Shown piece by piece: positions 61,014 to 64,000 of a stretch of DNA of 64,000 bases. Position numbers and translations under genes: made by a program. The notes under the pieces are model-generated. The model was not told the origin of the DNA. It ran no database searches and saw nothing but the letters and a program-made list of their open reading frames with translations. Every line of letters starts with the position of its first letter. Positions within the stretch are counted from its first letter, which is position 1. The stretch is from Bacteroidales bacterium (GTDB lineage Bacteria; Bacteroidota; Bacteroidia; Bacteroidales; P3): positions 1 to 64,000 of the forward strand of contig JAEEIS010000026.1 in the NCBI GenBank assembly GCA_016281475.1, given 5' to 3'.

Positions 61014-62110
61014 AACGGCTTCTGAGTTTTCTCTTTCTTCTCCCCCAACAGCCAGTATGCCAAGAATGGGCTGATGCGTATAACATTGCTCATTATCAAG
61101 CTAAAGAGAATAACAAGCAACGAAAGCAGCACAACGGTCGTGACCTCCAACGTGAAATTGCCGCCAGCGACAAAAAATGCGCCCACCATCGGAATGGCCG
61201 GGAAGAAAAACCAATGAATGAGGTATACGTCGAGCGTTCTCCGACCTATATACTGCAAGCCTCTACCGATGGTTGTCTCCGACGAGAAGAAACGCTCGTA
61301 GTGCCTGAAAACAGCCGTTACACTGACTATGCCGAGATAGCGAATGGCCTCGGCCAGCAGTTTCGAGGCATAGGTGTGAATATAAAGGCCCTGCACATCC
61401 TTTCGGTTGATATAGACGGTAATCGCCAAAAGCAGCAGCAACAAGATAGCCCCTATAACGTATGGATTGTCCAGTGCCTTGAACACCTTCTCCCGATAGT
61501 GAGAGACAATATTGCCGAAGACAAAGAACTGGAAGTAAAGGAAAATGTTGTACATACACAGCCAGCGAGCCACCGCAATGTGCTCATACTGTGTTACGCT
61601 CCGCAAAGTCAGGCAGTAGAGCATTAGCGACACGGCTGCCAATGCACCGAGAAGGACTGTCGGCTTGAACCTTCTCAACAGGAACGACAAGGCATAGTAT
61701 ATGACGAACATACCCAATAGAGCCTCGGTGAACCAATACCCTATCTTTTCCGAGTGGTTGAAGAAAATCGCCAGCGACTCCGCCGGGGTGTGTCCGCTTT
61801 TGCCTGCGAAGCAGGTGGTGGCATACAGAAGCCCGAAAAACAGCATGGGGACGAGCAGCACCCGCACCTTTTTGAGCAGGCTGGCACCGCAGTCGGCCAG
61901 GCTCCACGACCCCTGCGGCCTATATGCCACAAATCCGCTCACAAAAAAGAACAATGGCAGATGGAACAGCTTGACTATCGCGTTCACGCCATAGTCCGGC
62001 CCGATTCCCAAACTAAAGATTTCCACATGGTAAAAAACCACCAGTATCATCGTAAAACCCCGCAGGGCATCTATCCAGCCAATCCGTCTATTTTTATCAC
62101 CCGGTTGCAT
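61007..62110 (-). CDS. acyltransferase 3 family membrane protein, paralogue 1
   Basis: About 367 residues. RRIGWIDALRGFTMILVVFYHVEIFSLG at the N-terminus is the signature of acyltransferase-3 (OafA/YrhL-like) membrane proteins, with His in the first helix region. About ten membrane segments follow. The family acylates surface polysaccharides or other sugars; the substrate is not known. I start at ATG 62110, because the neighbour paralogue aligns exactly from MQ at the same distance from RIGW; an ATG at 62137 is also in frame. Overlaps the HEAT-like gene. Confidence 0.88.
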   Translation of the reverse strand: MQPGDKNRRIGWIDALRGFTMILVVFYHVEIFSLGIGPDYGVNAIVKLFHLPLFFFVSGFVAYRPQGSWSLADCGASLLKKVRVLLVPMLFFGLLYATTCFAGKSGHTPAESLAIFFNHSEKIGYWFTEALLGMFVIYYALSFLLRRFKPTVLLGALAAVSLMLYCLTLRSVTQYEHIAVARWLCMYNIFLYFQFFVFGNIVSHYREKVFKALDNPYVIGAILLLLLLAITVYINRKDVQGLYIHTYASKLLAEAIRYLGIVSVTAVFRHYERFFSSETTIGRGLQYIGRRTLDVYLIHWFFFPAIPMVGAFFVAGGNFTLEVTTVVLLSLLVILFSLIMSNVIRISPFLAYWLLGEKKEKTQKPLC

Positions 62111-62178
62111 GATTCTGTTTTTTATTTGTTGAAACATTTGCTCCTTTTCGGCTCCAACAATGTTCGTTTCTCCAATGG

Positions 62179-63276
62179 CTACTCCTTGGTGTTCCTATCC
62201 CACTTCACCCCGAACAACCAATGGGCAAGGAATGGACTCACTCGAACAATATGGCTTACAATCAGACAGAAAAGTATAACAAGCAATGAAAGTACCAAAA
62301 CGGCAGATGCCTCTAAGGCAATATTGTTGTAGGCTATGAAGAATGCACCCAACATGGGAAGTGTAGGGAGCAGAAATGCATGAAGCAAGTATATGTCGAA
62401 AGTCCTCTGGCCAATATATTGCAAACAGCTGCCAACCTTTGTTTCCTTAGAGAAGAATTGTGCATAGTGCTTGAAGACTGACAATATGGTCAGAATACCC
62501 AGATAGCTGATTGCCTCGGCCAGCAGTTTCGAGGTATAGGTGTGGATGTATAGATTCTGCACATCTGCTTGATGCCAATACATGATAAGGAACCCCACAA
62601 ACAACAGCAGGATGATGGCCATAATATATGCGTTTCCAAGCAGATTGAACACCTTTTCCTTATAATGAGACACTATATTACCCAAAATAAAGAACTGAAA
62701 GTAAAGGCAAAAATTGTATAAGCAGAACCACCGGGCCACTGCAATGTGCTCATACTGTGTTATGCTACGAATTGCAAAACAATACAACACCACGGAAATC
62801 AACACCAATGCAATCTGACGCACCTTCAACCTACTATTTCTCAACAAGAAAGACACAGTATAGTAGGTAAAGAACATTTCAAACAATACGATAGGGAACC
62901 AATAGCCCAACCGACCGGGGTCGTTAACGAAAATATTGATAGACTCTAGGGGCGTAATCCCCCATTTGGCCGCAAAGCAAGTGACAGTATATAGCAGTCC
63001 AAAAAACACCACAGGTATCAGCTGTATCCTAGCTTTTTTCAGCAGTCTGGTCCTATAATGCGCTGCATCCCACAACTCGTTTGACCTATATGCTATAAAT
63101 CCGCTAATAAAAAAGAACAATGGCATTCGGAACAACTTGAATAACCCATTTAGACCAAAGTCAGGCTGAATACCCAAGCTAAATAGTTCCACATGGTAGA
63201 ACACCACTAGTATCATCGTAAAACCCCGCAGGGCATCTATCCAGCCAATCCGTTTTGTTGCAGTGTTTGTTTGCAT
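62179..63276 (-). CDS. acyltransferase 3 family membrane protein, paralogue 2
   Basis: 365 residues, closely similar over the whole length to the adjacent paralogue (for example RIGWIDALRGFTMILVVFYHVE, QYEHIAVARW, QYIGQRTFDIYLLH). The two genes share a 45-base identical stretch near the start (63209-63253 and 62043-62087). Many other positions are diverged, so a tandem duplication with local gene conversion fits. The substrates may have diverged. A -7 box on the minus strand at 63336-63343 lies 60 bp upstream. Confidence 0.88.
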   Translation of the reverse strand: MQTNTATKRIGWIDALRGFTMILVVFYHVELFSLGIQPDFGLNGLFKLFRMPLFFFISGFIAYRSNELWDAAHYRTRLLKKARIQLIPVVFFGLLYTVTCFAAKWGITPLESINIFVNDPGRLGYWFPIVLFEMFFTYYTVSFLLRNSRLKVRQIALVLISVVLYCFAIRSITQYEHIAVARWFCLYNFCLYFQFFILGNIVSHYKEKVFNLLGNAYIMAIILLLFVGFLIMYWHQADVQNLYIHTYTSKLLAEAISYLGILTILSVFKHYAQFFSKETKVGSCLQYIGQRTFDIYLLHAFLLPTLPMLGAFFIAYNNIALEASAVLVLSLLVILFCLIVSHIVRVSPFLAHWLFGVKWDRNTKE

Positions 63277-63335
63277 CCGTCAATCTATTGGTAAACAAAA
63301 AGAAACAATGGGCACACGTCGTCTGTTACCCATTG

Positions 63336-63343
63336 CAAAGATA
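63336..63343 (-). promoter_or_regulatory. -7 promoter box (TATCTTTG, minus strand) for the acyltransferases
   Basis: TATCTTTG on the minus strand, 60 bp before ATG 63276. It probably drives both acyltransferases and the downstream HEAT-like and methyltransferase genes. Confidence 0.68.
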
Positions 63344-63402
63344 CTACTTTTTTTTGATTGCTTGACAGTTTGATAATATTGCGTTTCGACCATTGGCAGC
63401 TT

Positions 63403-63843
63403 TCATTCCACGGCTACGCCGCGTTTCGCAAACCAACCGTCCAGCGTGGCATCGGCCTTGGCCTCTATTTCGGGCGTTATTTTGTCGTGTATCTTTTTAA
63501 TGACAAACACCACGGCTGCCCCCTCGTCCACCAGTCCCAGCATCTTGAACACCGCGCGCGGTATCAGCGACACCGGCATCACCACATACAGCAGGCACCC
63601 GTATATCATACCCTTCTCCAACGTGCTGGTCTCCGCGTCGGTCAGCACGTAGTATGCCAGCAGCAGCGGCCGCGCCGTCACCCGGCCCACCTTGCGGGCA
63701 TAGTGCCGGACGTATTTGAACGAGTGCGACGCCCGCCACGGCCAGCGCACGTTTTTCAACTTCAGTTTTTCTACCAAAGGCTTCACGTCCTTGCCTGTAA
63801 TCAGGTGGGCGAGAATCGTTATGCAAAGAATGGTTATTATCAT
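63403..63843 (-). CDS. DUF1232 (YkvA-like) membrane protein
   Basis: 146 residues. An N-terminal membrane segment (MIITILCITILAHLI) is followed by a basic region and a DUF1232-type hydrophobic core (MIYGCLLYVVMPVSLIPRAVFKMLGLVDEGAAVVFVI) resembling the YkvA family LIPD-x-x-P pattern, here LIPRAV. Function unknown; YkvA-like proteins are widespread small membrane proteins. It is the last complete gene on the right. Confidence 0.72.
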   Translation of the reverse strand: MIITILCITILAHLITGKDVKPLVEKLKLKNVRWPWRASHSFKYVRHYARKVGRVTARPLLLAYYVLTDAETSTLEKGMIYGCLLYVVMPVSLIPRAVFKMLGLVDEGAAVVFVIKKIHDKITPEIEAKADATLDGWFAKRGVAVE

Positions 63844-63944
63844 TGTGGGTGTGTGTGTTAGAACGTGTTAACGTGTGAGTGTGTGAATTCGTTAGTCTGA
63901 TTTACGGATTAACGAATTAACACATTAACGAGTAAACGTATTAA

Positions 63945-64000
63945 TTATTGTGCGCCGACCTCTTTTCTGTGAAAAGTCAGCCTTCCCTCGGGCGTGTAGC
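63945..64000 (-). CDS. possible C-terminal end of a gene entering from the right
   Basis: On the minus strand the last 18 codons read YTPEGRLTFHRKEVGAQ and then TAA. The frame looks coding in composition, but the fragment is too short to identify. The 100-bp spacer to the left (63844-63944) carries GTGTTAACGTGT/ATTAACGAATTAACACATTAACG direct words of no known role. Confidence 0.35.
   Translation of the reverse strand, partial: YTPEGRLTFHRKEVGAQ

Noticed and set aside
63844..63944. GTTAACG-rich words as a possible CRISPR-like or origin array
   Set aside because: The words are irregular in length and spacing and have no conserved unit with unique spacers.

Overview
The window is a 64 kb chromosomal stretch from a member of the Bacteroidetes, almost certainly order Bacteroidales. 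Three things say so. Genes start behind the phylum's TAnnTTTG -7 promoter box instead of a sigma70 -10 box, and Shine-Dalgarno sequences are mostly absent. The gene content includes SprA (the type IX secretion translocon), a cargo protein with a type A C-terminal sorting domain, carboxypeptidase-regulatory/TonB receptors, a DUF4249 lipoprotein and an rSAM/lipoprotein pair. The third is an Na+-translocating NQR plus fumarate reductase respiratory set. I cannot assign a family or genus. No rRNA, tRNA, CRISPR array, intact insertion sequence or prophage was recognised.

Layout. 0-1.7 kb: a short-repeat-rich left edge and a DUF4143-type AAA ATPase. 1.6-3.8 kb (minus strand): panC, a holin-like membrane protein and a YciO-type YrdC protein. 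3.8-21.4 kb (plus strand): an M64 peptidase, a beta-helix lipoprotein, ruvA, the 7.1 kb sprA, a TPR protein, a DedA protein, a small membrane protein, sufS, recN and an M23 peptidase. 21.4-26.2 kb: a LiaF-like protein (minus), then rplU-rpmA, a DAHP synthase/chorismate mutase fusion and a radical SAM enzyme with its lipoprotein partner. 26.2-32.7 kb (minus): aroK, DUF4249 lipoprotein, TonB receptor, folK, a lipocalin-like lipoprotein and glutamine synthetase, the last diverging from an aminopeptidase P gene. 34.6-43.0 kb: a lipoprotein, an Na/Pi cotransporter, a type IX-secreted fibronectin III protein, a nuclease and a second TonB receptor.

43.5-55.5 kb is the most coherent block: rex, aspA, nqrABCDEF, frdCAB. 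AspA makes fumarate from aspartate, NQR oxidises NADH and pumps Na+, fumarate reductase takes the electrons and makes succinate, and Rex is the NADH/NAD+ sensor. Together they are a nearly complete anaerobic fumarate-respiration module. FrdC carries an unusual soluble insertion of about 105 residues.

55.7-64 kb: a LicA-like kinase, a ThiD-AraC fusion whose kinase active site looks destroyed, a CobW/G3E GTPase with a long His-rich repeat, an S1/P1 nuclease, a small methyltransferase, a HEAT-like protein, two tandem paralogous acyltransferases, a DUF1232 protein and the possible tail of one more gene.

The most unexpected sequence-level signal is that two families of short dispersed intergenic repeats (TTGAAAATTGAAAATTG-like and CGGAGTGGTCGGA-like) have also entered coding sequences: folK, the C-terminus of the beta-helix lipoprotein and the His-rich segment of the CobW protein. 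The best candidates for undescribed biology are the ThiD-AraC regulator, the expanded FrdC, the rSAM/lipoprotein pair and these repeat invasions.
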